Made by a program: the position numbers and the translations under genes. Below, piece by piece: positions 28,475-38,309 of a DNA stretch of 64,000 bases (positions within the stretch are counted from its first letter, which is position 1; every line of letters starts with the position of its first letter). Source of the DNA: Pseudonocardia sp. CNS-004 (GTDB lineage Bacteria; Actinomycetota; Actinomycetes; Mycobacteriales; Pseudonocardiaceae); NCBI GenBank assembly GCA_001942185.1, contig MKJV01000091.1, positions 1-64,000 on the forward strand, written 5' to 3'. A model generated the notes under the pieces. That model worked only from the letters and a program-made list of their open reading frames with translations, made no database searches and had not been told where the DNA came from.

Positions 28475-30244
28475 ATGTTCGAGCCAGTGTCCGAGGTGGG
28501 AGCCGACGAATCCGTCGATCCCCGGCTCCAGGACGCGATCGACTGGGCAAGTCTCGAACACGAACTGCGCACCGGCACCGAGGACCGCACCTGGGGCAAC
28601 ACCAGTCCGTCCGGTTTCTTCGCCCTGGAGATCGACGCCGACACCAGCGTCGAGTCCGGCCTGTCGGACGAACAGCTGATCGACGCGGTGGTCGGGTTCG
28701 AACGCCTCACCGGATGGGCCCAGGCCCGCCAAGCACGTCTGCTGGCCGAGTTCGCGCGCCGCCGCCCCGGCGACGACCCCACCCTGGTCGCCACCGACAA
28801 GGCGTGCACGATCAGCACGTTCGCGCCCGACGAGGTCGGGCTGGCCCTGAAGCAGGCCCGCATGACCGCGAAGGCCCGCCTCGGCCGCTCGGTCCAGCTG
28901 GATCAGGTGCTCCCCGAAACCCTCGCGCTGTGGGAACGGGCCGCCTCGACGAACGCCGGGTGGTCGCGATCTGCGACTCCACCCACTACCTCCCGGTGGA
29001 GAAGGCGCGTGCGGTGCAGCAACGTGTCCTGGACCGGGCCCCCGACCAGACCCTCGGCCAACTCAAGGCCGCGCTGAAGCGGGCGGTGATCGCCGCCGAC
29101 CCCGAAGGCGCCGCCGACCGTCACAAAGCCGCCCGCCGCGACCGCCGCGTGTCGATCAGCGAAGAACACGACGGAATGGCATCCCTGTGGGCATTGATGC
29201 CCGCCCCCGATGCTCAGGCCGGCTACCAGTGGCTCACCCGCCTCGCCCTGGGCTGCGACAAGGACGACCCCCGCGGGATGGACGCCCGCCGCGCCGACCT
29301 CGCCGCCGCCCTCCTCTCCGGCCGGCTCACCCACGCCACACCAGCACCCGTCCACGCCACCACCGATGGCCCGGGCGATGACGCCGGCGACGATTCGGCC
29401 GGCTCGGCCGATGTCAGCGGCACGGACGATGCCAGCCCTGACTCCCACGCCGATCCCGAGGCGGCCGCGACCACGGCGAAGCACCCACCGGCGACAACGC
29501 CGACCCGCAGCCACCGCCGAGTTCGGCCGACCCCGCAGCAGGCAGCACCGATTCGAGCAACACCGATTCGAGCAGCAGCACCGGATCGCGCCGCCACCGG
29601 TGAACCCCGGCAAACCCCTCGTGCAGGTCCTGATGCCGTTCTCCACTCTGATCGGGGCCGACGACCAACCCTGCGAACTCGTCGGCCACGGCCCCATCCC
29701 CGCCGACCTGGCCCGCGACATCGCCGCCGACGCCACACTGAAACGGCTGGTCTACGACCCGTTGTCGGGCACCGTGCTCGACCACGGCCGCACCACCTAC
29801 CGACCACCCACCGCACTCGCCGACCACGTCCGCGCCCGGGACGTGTGCTGCCGCAGCCCCATCTGCCGCCGCCGCGCCCTGGACGGACACCTCGACCACA
29901 TCACCCCGTACCCCGACGGCCCCACCAACGACAAGAACCTGCACGCCTGCTGCGGACACGACCACCGGATGAAACACGCCCCCGGCTGGGGTGTGCGGGC
30001 GTTGCCGGACGGGCGGATCCAGTGGATCACCCCTACCGGGCACCGGTACCACAGCCGCCCGCACGACTACCGGCCCGACGAGTTCCCGCCCGACCTGCCA
30101 CCCGACACAGCCCCCACGCGACGGGAACTGCCGAAAGACCTCGTCGCACGGCTGGAACGCCTCGAACGCGACCGCCGCACCACGGCCCTCTGGGACGGCG
30201 AAGTCATCCCGCCCGACGACAACGAGGACCCACCCCCGTTCTGA
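28475..30244 (+). CDS. DUF222/HNH endonuclease-domain protein, three frame breaks
   Basis: A member of the large actinobacterial 13E12-like family. The DUF222 domain runs from LSDEQLIDAVVGFERLTGW to about residue 280 and the C-terminal HNH nuclease fold is CCRSPICRR, then LDHITPYPDGP, then HACCGHDHRMKH. Between them lies a low-complexity acidic Ser/Thr linker (29440-29600) with repeats of ACCGATTCGAGCA. Three single-base losses, near 28939, 29460 and 29580, restore a 590-residue protein. These genes are usually multi-copy and spread by recombination; the biological role is unclear. Its stop codon lies within a tandem repeat. Confidence 0.8.
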
Positions 30245-30290
30245 GCCGCACCGCCGTTCTGAGCCGCACCGCCGTTCTGAGTCGCCCCGC
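30237..30290 (+). repeat. 18-bp tandem repeat, three copies, at the HNH gene stop
   Basis: CGTTCTGAGCCGCACCGC occurs at 30237-30254 and 30255-30272, and a third copy with two changes follows at 30273-30290. The TGA of the HNH gene lies in the first copy and is repeated in each. There are no spacers. The remainder of the 30245-30871 gap contains only a small hairpin (CGTCCT-CGA-AGGACG, 30299-30313) and no gene I can support. Confidence 0.8.
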
Positions 30291-30871
30291 GACCGGACCG
30301 TCCTCGAAGGACGATCACCGCCGGTGAACCTTCCGATCCGCGACCGAGGGTGACCACACGCGGTCGACCTGCACACGGGCCGAGCGCCCGTACGCAGGCC
30401 CGGAAGGCAAGACGAGAATCTCGCAGAGCACCACCGAATCGGTAGTTCCCACCCGGCCCCGTCCACACCGCAACGCGCCACATGCCCACCCGCCGCACCG
30501 GATTCGATCCGCGACAGCCGGCGGCACCCATGGAGCCGATCTCCAACAAACCAGCCCGAGACGCACTCGAGAATCGCGCCATCCCTGCCGACTCGCGTCC
30601 TGGCCCCGACGCACGAAAGGTCCCCTCGGTCCGAGGCGCGTCGCGTCTACAGCGCCGACGCTGGAGTCCGGCCGCCACGCGCAGGCCCCCGAAGCTCGAT
30701 CGGTGGCGGGCTGTGTGGGCAGCGCGATGGCGGGAGCCTCCCGCTTGCGTCTTCGCCGGCGGCCGGCGCTGAATCAGCGGCATGAGTCAGATTCGTGCCG
30801 GTCGAGGGCTTGTTTCGAGTGCGGCCACGGGATGTCACGAATTCGATTGGGTCGGTTGTTAGGATTTGTGT

Positions 30872-32329
30872 ATGGCTCCTCAGCGTGCTCTGCTGCCGCG
30901 GTCGACGCCGGCCGCCGCGGGGGTGTCGTCCCGCGGCATCGCCGCGCTGCTGGACCGGCTCGAAGCACGATCCGTCGAATGCCACTCCATCATGGTGGTG
31001 TGCCGCGGCCGGGTTGTCGCCGAAGGATGGTGGGCGCCATATTCGGCCGAACGTCCGCACCTGCTCTACTCGGTGACCAAATCGTTCACTTCGGTCGCTG
31101 TGGGGCTGGCGATCGCCGACGGGTTGCTCTCGCCGGACGACCGGGTGGTCGACGTACTGCCCGACCACGTTCCGGTCGACGTCTCCGAGCAGGCACGCCG
31201 CATCACCGTCCACCACCTGCTGTCCATGACGGCCGGACACGTCGAGGACAGCCTCGACGAGGCCTGGCGACTGGAACCACGAGACCTGGTCAAGGGTTTC
31301 CTGCGCGTACCGTTCCCCGAGGCCGAGGGAACACGGCACGCGTACGACAATGCGACCACCTTCGTCCTCGCGCGAATGCTGGAACGGGTCGCGGGCGTCG
31401 GTCTCCCGGAGTTCCTCGACGAGCGTCTCTTCGGGCCCATGGGTGTCGATCACGCCGAATGGGACCGGGTCGCGAGCGGAGCCGCTTTCGGGTTCCACGG
31501 GCTGCATCTCACCACCGAGGCCGTCGCCGCGTTCGGCGAGCTGCTGCTGCGGGGCGGCCGATGGGGCGAGCGGCAGCTCGTCCCGCGCGAATGGGTGGAG
31601 CTCGCGACGAGGCGGCACGTCGAAACGCTGCCTCCCGCGGACGAAGCCGGAAACCCCGACTTCCTGTGCGGTTACGGGTACCAGTTCTGGATGTCGCGGC
31701 ACGGATACCACGGAAACGGTTCGTTCGGCCAGCAATGCGTGGTCGTCCCGTCACACGAGCTCGTGGTCGCCGTGACCAGCGGCCACTCGAACGCGGACTC
31801 GCCGGCACAAGCCGTGCTCGACGCCATCTGGGAATTCCTGCTGCCCGCTGTGGACGGGGCGGGTGGTACCGGGGGCGACGGCTCCCCGGACGACGTGATC
31901 CTCGCCGAGCGGCTGCGCCGGCTGTCGTTCACCCCGGTGCCGGGCTCGGCCGAGCCCGGACTCCTCGTCACGGCGAGGCTCGACGCCTCCGCCGAGGGGT
32001 CGGCGCTGCCCGACGGGACCACGGTGGTCGTCGATCCCGTCGATGGTGGCTGGCTCCTGCGCCTCGGGTCGAGTCTCGACATCGAGGCCGGCCACGGCCG
32101 GTGGCGGGAGAGCTCGCCGCTCGGTCGCCCCGTCGTCGCGGTCGGCGCCTGGCAGGGCACGACGTTCGTCGCCGAGATCTACGTCATCACCACCCCGCAC
32201 CGGGTCCGGCTGGTGGTCGACGCCGGCGCGGGGACGGCGACGGCGACGTGGAGCACCGTGCCCCTGACCGGGCCCAGCCTGGAGCTGCACGTGAAGTCGC
32301 CGCTGATGACGCAGCCCGACCTCGCGTAG
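30872..32329 (+). CDS. Serine hydrolase, beta-lactamase/class C-like
   Basis: A 485-residue cytoplasmic-looking serine hydrolase of the beta-lactamase superfamily (PF00144). The nucleophile motif SVTK (SxxK) is at about residue 68, and the YxN-like motif YDN lies in RHAYDNATTF. HGNGSFGQQC takes the place of the KTG-type box. No signal peptide is seen. The C-terminal 130 residues form an additional strand-rich domain. The ATG at 30872 follows AGGA at 30861-30864. It is intact and converges on the methyltransferase gene with 7 bp between the ends. Esterase or peptidase activity is more likely than beta-lactam hydrolysis. Confidence 0.85.
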   Translation: MAPQRALLPRSTPAAAGVSSRGIAALLDRLEARSVECHSIMVVCRGRVVAEGWWAPYSAERPHLLYSVTKSFTSVAVGLAIADGLLSPDDRVVDVLPDHVPVDVSEQARRITVHHLLSMTAGHVEDSLDEAWRLEPRDLVKGFLRVPFPEAEGTRHAYDNATTFVLARMLERVAGVGLPEFLDERLFGPMGVDHAEWDRVASGAAFGFHGLHLTTEAVAAFGELLLRGGRWGERQLVPREWVELATRRHVETLPPADEAGNPDFLCGYGYQFWMSRHGYHGNGSFGQQCVVVPSHELVVAVTSGHSNADSPAQAVLDAIWEFLLPAVDGAGGTGGDGSPDDVILAERLRRLSFTPVPGSAEPGLLVTARLDASAEGSALPDGTTVVVDPVDGGWLLRLGSSLDIEAGHGRWRESSPLGRPVVAVGAWQGTTFVAEIYVITTPHRVRLVVDAGAGTATATWSTVPLTGPSLELHVKSPLMTQPDLA

Positions 32330-32336
32330 GTTCGGC

Positions 32337-33074
32337 TCAACCGCCCACGATCAACCGGTAGCCCGCGTCGAGCCGGTCGAGAGTCGACAACTCGCGGTGG
32401 CGCTCGTGCCAGGCTCCGGATTCCAGGTCGGCCGTGAGCGCCGACAGGCCGTCGACGAGGTCGCGGGGGTGGGCTTGGGCGAGCATCGAGATGCCTGCGC
32501 GGACCCGGGGGTCGAGGTACGCCTCGGGGCGGCGCCAGAAGGCGGCCCCGAAACCGTCGGTGCAATCGTGCGGGACCGGCACCGGCTCGACCCGCGCCCC
32601 GGGCAACAGTTCGGCGATGAGGGGGATGGGCACCGCGTGACCGGCGCTGACCGCGGCGGCTGCCGGGAGGTACTCGCGCACCAGCCAGAACTCGCGGAAC
32701 ACCCGCTGGTCCCAGGTCAGTATCACCACCCGCTTCCGCGCGACCCGGCGCAGCTCGGCGATCCCGGCCTCGACATCGGTCCAGTGGTGGACGGTCAGCA
32801 CGGCGAGGGCGGCGTCGACGCTGCCGCTGGACAGGGGTAGCGCCTCGGCGGTACCGCGCACGCAGGCCGCGGTGCCCGCGGGGCGCTGCGCGATCATGGT
32901 CGAGCTGGGTTCGACCGCCACGATCGTCTCGGCGGGCTCGTAGGAACCGGTCCCGGCGCCGACGTTCACGACACTCGTCATGCCGCCCAACGCGGCGACG
33001 ACCTGCGCCGCGATCCTCGGGTCGGGCCCACGAGTCGTCGCGTAGCCGCGGCCGATCCGGTCGTAGACGGTCAT
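32337..33074 (-). CDS. SAM-dependent class I methyltransferase
   Basis: A 245-residue Rossmann-fold methyltransferase (Methyltransf_11 type). The SAM-binding motif I is VVNVGAGTGSYE, the acidic residue after strand 2 is in IVAVEPS, and motif IV is VDAALAVLTVHHW. The acceptor is unknown. Intact; starts at ATG 33074. Confidence 0.88.
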   Translation of the reverse strand: MTVYDRIGRGYATTRGPDPRIAAQVVAALGGMTSVVNVGAGTGSYEPAETIVAVEPSSTMIAQRPAGTAACVRGTAEALPLSSGSVDAALAVLTVHHWTDVEAGIAELRRVARKRVVILTWDQRVFREFWLVREYLPAAAAVSAGHAVPIPLIAELLPGARVEPVPVPHDCTDGFGAAFWRRPEAYLDPRVRAGISMLAQAHPRDLVDGLSALTADLESGAWHERHRELSTLDRLDAGYRLIVGG

Positions 33075-33110
33075 CGTCGGATCATGGCAGCTCGGACGCG
33101 CCGCGCCGCG

Positions 33111-34832
33111 CTAGAAGATCTGGCGCATGTTCGTCCGCGCCAGGTCGATCAGCTCCGTGCCACGCCCGGACAGCACGGTGCGGATCGCGAACAGCGCGAA
33201 TCCCTTCGCCTGCTCCACGGTGATGGTCGGCGGGATCGACAGCTCCTGGCGCTCGGTGACGACGTCCAGGATCGCCGGGCCGTCGTGGGCGAGGAACTCC
33301 GTGACCGCCTTCGGCAGGTCCGCGGAGTGTTCGACGCGCCAGCCCGGCACGCCCAGCGCGTCGCCGACGGCGGCGAAGTCGGGGTTGGCCAGGTCGGTGC
33401 CGAACGTGACGAAGCCTGCGGCCTTCATCTCCAGCTCGACGAAGTTCAGCGAGGAGTTGTTGAACACCACCACCTTCACCGGCAGCCGCATCTGGCCGAG
33501 CGTGACCAGCTCGCCCATCAGCATGGTCAGGCCGCCGTCTCCCGCGAGGGCGATGACCTGCCGGCCCGGGTACGTGGCCTGGGCGCCGATGGCCTGGGGC
33601 AGCGCGTTGGCCATCGAGCCGTGGTTGAACGAGCCCAGCAGGCGGCGGCGGCCGTTCATCCGCAGGTAGCGCGCGGCCCACACGACCGGCGAGCCGACGT
33701 CGGGGATGAGGACGGCGTCGTCGTCGGCCCCGTCGTCGAGGAGTCTGGCCAGGTACTGCGGGTGGACCGGGGCCGCGCCCCGGCTCGGGGTGGCGAGGCC
33801 GTCGAGCTCGGTGCGGGTGCGCCGGTAGTGGGTGAGCATGGTGTCGAGGTGCTTGCCCGACCGCGGCGGATCCAGCCGGGGCAGGAGCGCCTCGATGGTC
33901 TCCTTGACGCCCCCGACCAGCGGGATGTCGACCTTCGTGCGCCTCCCGAGCTGGGCACCGCGCAGGTCGACCTGCACGGTGGTGGCGTTCTTCGGGAAGA
34001 ACTGCTGGTAGGGGAAGTCGGTGCCCAGCATGAGCAGGGTGTCGCAGTGCTCCATGGCGCGGTAGCCGGAGGAGAACCCGAGCAGCCCGGTCATGCCGAC
34101 GTCGAAGGGGTTGTCCGGCTCGACGGACTCCTTGCCGCGGATCGTGTGGACGACCGGTGCCTGCAGCGCGCCGGCGAGCCGGACGAGCTCGTCGTGCGCG
34201 TCCCGGCAGCCCGCACCGGCGAGGATCGTGACCTTCGACCCGGCGTTCAGCGCGCGGGCCGCGGCGTCGAGCTCATCGGACTCCGGTACGACCGCGGAGC
34301 GGGTGGCCGTGATCGTCTCGGGCTTCGCGTCCGTCCTGGCCAGTCCGACGTCGCCGGGGACGACCAGCACCGCCACACCGCGCTTGGAGAGCGCCTCGCG
34401 CATCGCGATCCGCAGCAGCCGCGGCATCTGACCGGGGTGTGCGACGTGCTCGGCGTAGACGCTGCACTCCCGGAACAGTTCCTGGGGACGGGTCTCCTGG
34501 AAGTAGGTGGACCCGATCTCCTCGCTCGGGGATGTGCGCGGCGATGGCCAGTACGGGCACCCGGGAACGCTGGGCGTCGTACAGCCCGTTGATCAGGTGC
34601 AGGTTGCCCGGCCCGCAGCTGCCGGCGCACACGGCGAGCTCGTCGGTGAGCCCGGCCTCGCGCCCGCGGCGAACGCGGCGGCCTCCTCGTGCCGGACGTG
34701 CACCCACGCGAGCTGCGGACGGGTCCGCAGCGCGTCGGTGAACCCGTTGAGCGAGTCGCCCGGGATGCCGTACACGCGGCGCACCCCGCTCGCGATCAGG
34801 GTGTCGGCGATCAGCTCGGCAACGGTGGACAC
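33111..34832 (-). CDS. Thiamine-pyrophosphate enzyme, pyruvate oxidase (PoxB) type, two compensating frame breaks
   Basis: A 573-residue three-domain TPP enzyme. The N-terminal Pyr domain carries the catalytic Glu in VRHEEAAAFAAG; the middle domain begins near TILAGAGCRD; the C-terminal PP domain has GDGGLTMLMGEL and NNSSLN, the GDG-N TPP-Mg motif. It resembles bacterial pyruvate dehydrogenase (quinone) and oxidases producing acetate. A base is missing at 34660/34661 and a G is in excess at about 34530 (HIPS is restored by removing one), so only about 45 residues are out of frame. The extra base is one of the very few apparent insertions in the window. Confidence 0.88.
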
Positions 34833-34887
34833 GGTGTCTCCTCACGCCTACCCGGGCCCTCGACGCTAACCGGGTCCCGTCCTTCCG

Positions 34888-35489
34888 TCACGGTGCACGA
34901 TCGGGGCGGGTCGCCGCCCGCGCGCTGCCTGAGTCGTCGCCGAGCGCGGGTAGACCGTCGATGGACGTCGCGTTCCGCTGCCGCTGGTAGTCGCGGATGC
35001 CGTCCGCGCCCTTGCGCTCGACGTGAGCGACCAGCACGTGCCGTTCGTCGCGCATCTCCATGAGCGGTACGCCGAAACCGCACGAGTCGCTCACCCTCGT
35101 GACGTCGACGACGACCACGGCGCGGTAGGCCGGAGAATCGGCCACCCCGTCGAACAGCGGCATCCACTTGGCGAACTCCGGAGAATCGTATCGGATGATC
35201 CGGCCGCGGCCGTGCAGGCGCACGATTTTCGGCGTGCGGTCGAATGCGCAGAACATGATCGTGATCCGGCCATTCTCGCGGATGTGGGCGATGGTCTCGG
35301 CCCCGCTCGCCGTGATGTCGAGATAGGCGAAGGTGTGGTCGTCGCAACCCGGGACGTACCGTTCACGCCTTTCGGTGAGACGTTCACGTGTCCGTCGCCC
35401 GCGAGGGCAGCGGTGGCCACGAAGAAGAGGGGCTGTGCTGCGATGAAATCCCGTATCGCCGGTGTGACCTGCTGATAGACCCGTCCCAT
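34888..35489 (-). CDS. Pyridoxamine 5'-phosphate oxidase-like flavin protein, one frame break
   Basis: A split-barrel FMN/F420-binding protein of about 200 residues after repair. The N-terminus FIAAQPLFFVATAAL through VSPKG and the middle FAYLDITASGAETIAHIRENG match the PNPOx-like family, including a tail with REYQRQRN-like DYQRQRNATSIDGLPAL. One G is lost at 35354/35355 (ACGTCCC for ACGGTCCC), joining KGVNGT to VPGCDDHTF. Likely an oxidoreductase of unknown substrate. Confidence 0.82.
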
Positions 35490-35525
35490 GCCGGCAGCGT
35501 GCCACGGGGTTGCCTGCCCTGGGTC

Positions 35526-36709
35526 TCAGGGGCGCGACGCCGCCCGCGCCACGGCCACCGCCAGCGCGGCGAGCGCCACGGCCAGACCCACCAGGCCGGC
35601 ACCGAGCGCGCCGGCCGCGGCGGCGATGCCGCCGACGAGCAGCGGGCCGCCCGCGTCGCCGAACTCGCGTCCGACCTCGGCCGCGCCCATCGTCTGCCCG
35701 AGCCGCTCCTGCGGGGTGCTGGCGGCCAGGTGCGCGAACGCGAACGGGGTCGCCAGCCCGGTGCCGATGCCCACGAGGAACGCGGCGACGATGAGCCCGG
35801 CGATCCCGGGCAGCGCGGCCCCGCACGCCATGCCGAGCGCCGCGGCGGCGAGGCCGACGGCCATGCCGGGCCCGTCGGCGATCCGGCCGTCGTCGCGGGC
35901 ACGTCCGGCGCGGGGCTGCACGAGCGCGGCGGTGGCGGCGAGCACGGACACGGCCGCGCCCGTGACCAGCGGGCCGAGCCCGTAGCTCGCCCCCGCGACG
36001 GGGAGGAACCCGACGCCCGCCGACAGGGCGGCCGTGGCTCCGGCCAGTGCGAGCGTGGGACGCAGGAAGCCGCTGGTGCCGAGCCTGCGGGCGAGGTCGA
36101 GCACGGTCTGGCGGGCCCGGGGGAGTGGCGGCACGGCCGGGACGGCGAGCGCCGCCCACACGGCGACCGCCACCGCGACGCCGCCGAGCGTGCTGAACAG
36201 CAGCGGGTATCCGCCCAGCGTGATCAGGACGCCGCCCAGCACGGGGCCGAGGGTGTAGCCGAGGCCCTTCCACGCGCCGTACCCCCCGTACGCGCGGCCG
36301 CGTCCGTCGGCGGGGGTGAGGCGGGCGACCATCGCGCCCGCCGCCGGGGAGAACGCCGCCGCGGCCGCGCCCTGGCCCAGCCGGACCACCCCGATCAGCG
36401 CTGGGTTGCCCGCCAGCACGACGCCGCGGACGCCAGCGCGAACGCCAGCAGGCCGCCGAGCAGCACCGGCCGTGGCCCGATGCGGTCGGCCAGCGCCCCG
36501 AACAGCGGCTTGAGCACGATCTCGGCACCGTCGTAGACGGCGAGGAGCACACCGAGGGTGAGCAGCGACGCGTGCGTGGCCTCGGTGTAGCCGCCGAGGC
36601 TGGCGGCGATGCTGTGGGCGCCGAAGGCGGTGACGAAGCCGGCCGCGTACAGGGGAAGCAGTCGGCTCCCCACCGCCGTCCCGGGATTCCCGGACGAATC
36701 ACCGCTCAT
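35526..36709 (-). CDS. MFS exporter, one frame break
   Basis: A 394-residue major facilitator of the drug-exporter type. The ATG at 36709 follows GGAGG. The helix 2-3 motif is ALADRIGPRPVLLGG. At about 36420 one base is missing (GCGTCGTG for GCGTTCGTG), joining FALASAA to the following VLAGNPALIGVVRLGQG. About 12 helices. Substrate unknown; it lies immediately after a truncated siderophore-binding gene, so siderophore export is possible but unproven. Confidence 0.85.
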
Positions 36710-36816
36710 CAGGTCCTCCGAGGAGTCTGGCGCGCCTGCGCGTGCCCGCCGCGATCCTCGCAGGAGCCGCGGGCCCCGCGAGGACCACGGTCGGCGCGCG
36801 GCTCCAGATCGTGCCG

Positions 36817-37122
36817 CTACTGCGGTGTGCCCGCCACCTCCTGCAGGGCGAGCGCCGCGGTGGCAGGGCGCGTCCCGGAGGTCCTCCGGCACGTCCGGGC
36901 CGAGCGAACGCATGAACACGGTGGAGAGGTTGTCCTCGCCCACGACCATCGGGAGGACGTCGCCGCGGGCCTGGCCGAACAGGTAGGTGTGCCCGGCGAG
37001 GGTGGGGAGCTCGGCGCGCAGCGCGGCGACGGCGGCGTCCGCCTCGGCGATCAGCGCCTCGACCTCGGTCTTCCCGATCGCCCTGGCGATCTGGCGAGCG
37101 TCGTCGCGGGTGGCGACGTCGT
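36817..37122 (-). pseudogene. Fragment of an iron-siderophore ABC substrate-binding protein
   Basis: About 100 residues read TRDDARQIARAIGKTEVEAL, then AELPTLAGHTYLFGQARGD and VVGEDNLSTVFMRSLG, ending EVAGTPQ before TAG. This matches the C-lobe of FepB-like (Peripla_BP_2) lipoproteins, where the pattern GEDNxSTxFLxxLG is typical. No start codon, signal peptide or N-lobe is present; the fragment follows the F420-reductase-like gene directly. An extra C near 36868 shifts the last 20 residues. Best explained as the remnant of a siderophore uptake gene. Confidence 0.6.
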
Positions 37123-37764
37123 TCAGTGCGCGACGGAGAGCGCGAAGGGGACCGGGCCGAGCGCCTGCACGAGCGGGCGGACCAGCAGCACGAACGCCTC
37201 GGTCACCCGGGCCGTCGCCAGGTCTCCCAGGTCGATCACCTGGTCCGGCCGCCACCCCAGGTCGCCGAGCACCGTCGCGACGACGTGCTTGGCCCCCTCG
37301 TCGTCGCCGGACAGGAACGCCGACGGCGGAGTCGTGAACGTGCCGGGCGCGGCCATCGCGGCCGCCGGTCCCACCGTGTTGAGGGTCTTCACCACGTGGG
37401 TGTGCGGCAGGGCCCGTTGCAGCTCCTCGGCGAGGCTCGACCCGGGGTGGCGCAATGCGGTGGCGAACCCGTCGGGTCCCTGCTCGACGGCGTTGGCGAC
37501 GTCGACGAGTACCGAGCCCGCGAGCTGCGGGGCGAGCGGGCGCAGGAGGTCGACGGACTCGACGCCCGGTGTGGCGTTGATGACGACGTCGGCGCGCTCC
37601 GCCGCAGCGGCCAGCCCGCTGAGCGGCACGGGAGCGGTCCAGCTCCCGGCCCGCCGCCGCGGGTCGCGGGATCCGGCCGTGACCGTGCGCCCGGCACGTG
37701 CCAGCGCGGTGGCGAGGGCCGTGCCGACGTTGCCGGTGCCGAGGACGGCGATCGTGGCTGTCAT
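37123..37764 (-). CDS. NADPH-dependent F420 reductase-like protein
   Basis: A 213-residue Rossmann protein starting MTATIAVLGTGNVGTALATA, with the dinucleotide motif GTGNVG and TAGSRDP after strand 2 suggesting NADP. It is of the F420H2:NADP oxidoreductase-like family (PF03807), often found as free-standing enzymes in actinobacteria. Intact, ending PVPFALSVAH. It diverges from the HxlR regulator across 77 bp, a standard regulator/target arrangement. A truncated second copy of its last 26 residues is found at 43295-43372. Confidence 0.85.
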   Translation of the reverse strand: MTATIAVLGTGNVGTALATALARAGRTVTAGSRDPRRRAGSWTAPVPLSGLAAAAERADVVINATPGVESVDLLRPLAPQLAGSVLVDVANAVEQGPDGFATALRHPGSSLAEELQRALPHTHVVKTLNTVGPAAAMAAPGTFTTPPSAFLSGDDEGAKHVVATVLGDLGWRPDQVIDLGDLATARVTEAFVLLVRPLVQALGPVPFALSVAH

Positions 37765-37841
37765 GGTCGGGACGGTAGGGACGGGGTAGAACGAGTGGGA
37801 GTAGGCACTTCGAAGATCCCAGGGCACCGGAAGGAGCGTGC

Positions 37842-38289
37842 GTGGCCACGAGGACGGCCGCCGAGCGGCAGGAGATCCGCCGGGTCGAGCACCGGGCGGC
37901 CGTCGCCGTCTGCCCCACGCAGGAGGTGCTCGGCAGGCTCGGCGACAAGTGGGTGCCGCTCGTGCTCACCGCCCTGCGGGGCGGTCCGCTGCGCCACGGC
38001 GAGCTGGCCCGCACCGTGGCGGGCGCGCGGCAGAAGGTGCTCACCGCGACGCTGCGCGGGCTGGAGCGCGACGGGTTGGTCACGCGGACCGTCACGCCTG
38101 CGGTGCCGGTGCGGGTGGAGTACGCGCTCAGCCCGCTCGGGCGCAGCCTGCTGGAGGTGGTGGACACGGTGACGCGGTGGGCGGACCGGCACGTGCCGCA
38201 GCTGCACGCGGCCCGCCATGGCCACGACGGTGCGGGTCGAGGCGTCGGCGCGGACCTCCTCGATCCCCCCGATCACGCGCCTGAGTTAG
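37842..38289 (+). CDS. HxlR-family transcriptional regulator, 3' end uncertain
   Basis: A winged-helix regulator: PTQEVLGRLGDKWVPLVLTA is the signature of the HxlR/MarR-like family, followed by GELARTVAGARQKVLTATLR and the wing YALSPLGRSLLEVV. GGAAGGAG precedes the GTG at 37842. The frame does not stop where the family normally does (about residue 125) but stays open into the next gene; the other frames stop at 38284 and 38289. I place the end at 38289, assuming one of the common base losses, but this is a guess. It probably regulates the divergent F420-reductase-like gene. Confidence 0.7.
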
Positions 38290-38299
38290 GGGAACCTAC
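38286..38299 (+). promoter_or_regulatory. Partial iron-box-like element before the siderophore reductase
   Basis: TTAGGGGAACCTAC, 10 bp before the ATG at 38310, shows TAGG/CCTA arms around four bases. It keeps the TTAGG half of an IdeR/DtxR box but matches the 19-bp box in only about 11 positions. It also resembles the TAGGAAACCTA core at 40486-40496. Which regulator, if any, uses it cannot be decided by eye. Confidence 0.3.
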
Positions 38300-38309
38300 T
38301 CTCGGGATC

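Noticed and set aside
30237..30290. CRISPR-like array
   Set aside because: Three head-to-tail 18-bp copies without spacers and no cas genes nearby; this is a simple tandem repeat.
30872..32329. Beta-lactam resistance gene
   Set aside because: The SxxK motif is present, but there is no signal peptide, the KTG-type box is not typical and an extra C-terminal domain is present; a general serine hydrolase is more likely.
38286..38299. Full IdeR/DtxR box before the siderophore reductase
   Set aside because: Only one half of the 19-bp box is well matched; listed as a low-confidence element and not claimed as an IdeR site.
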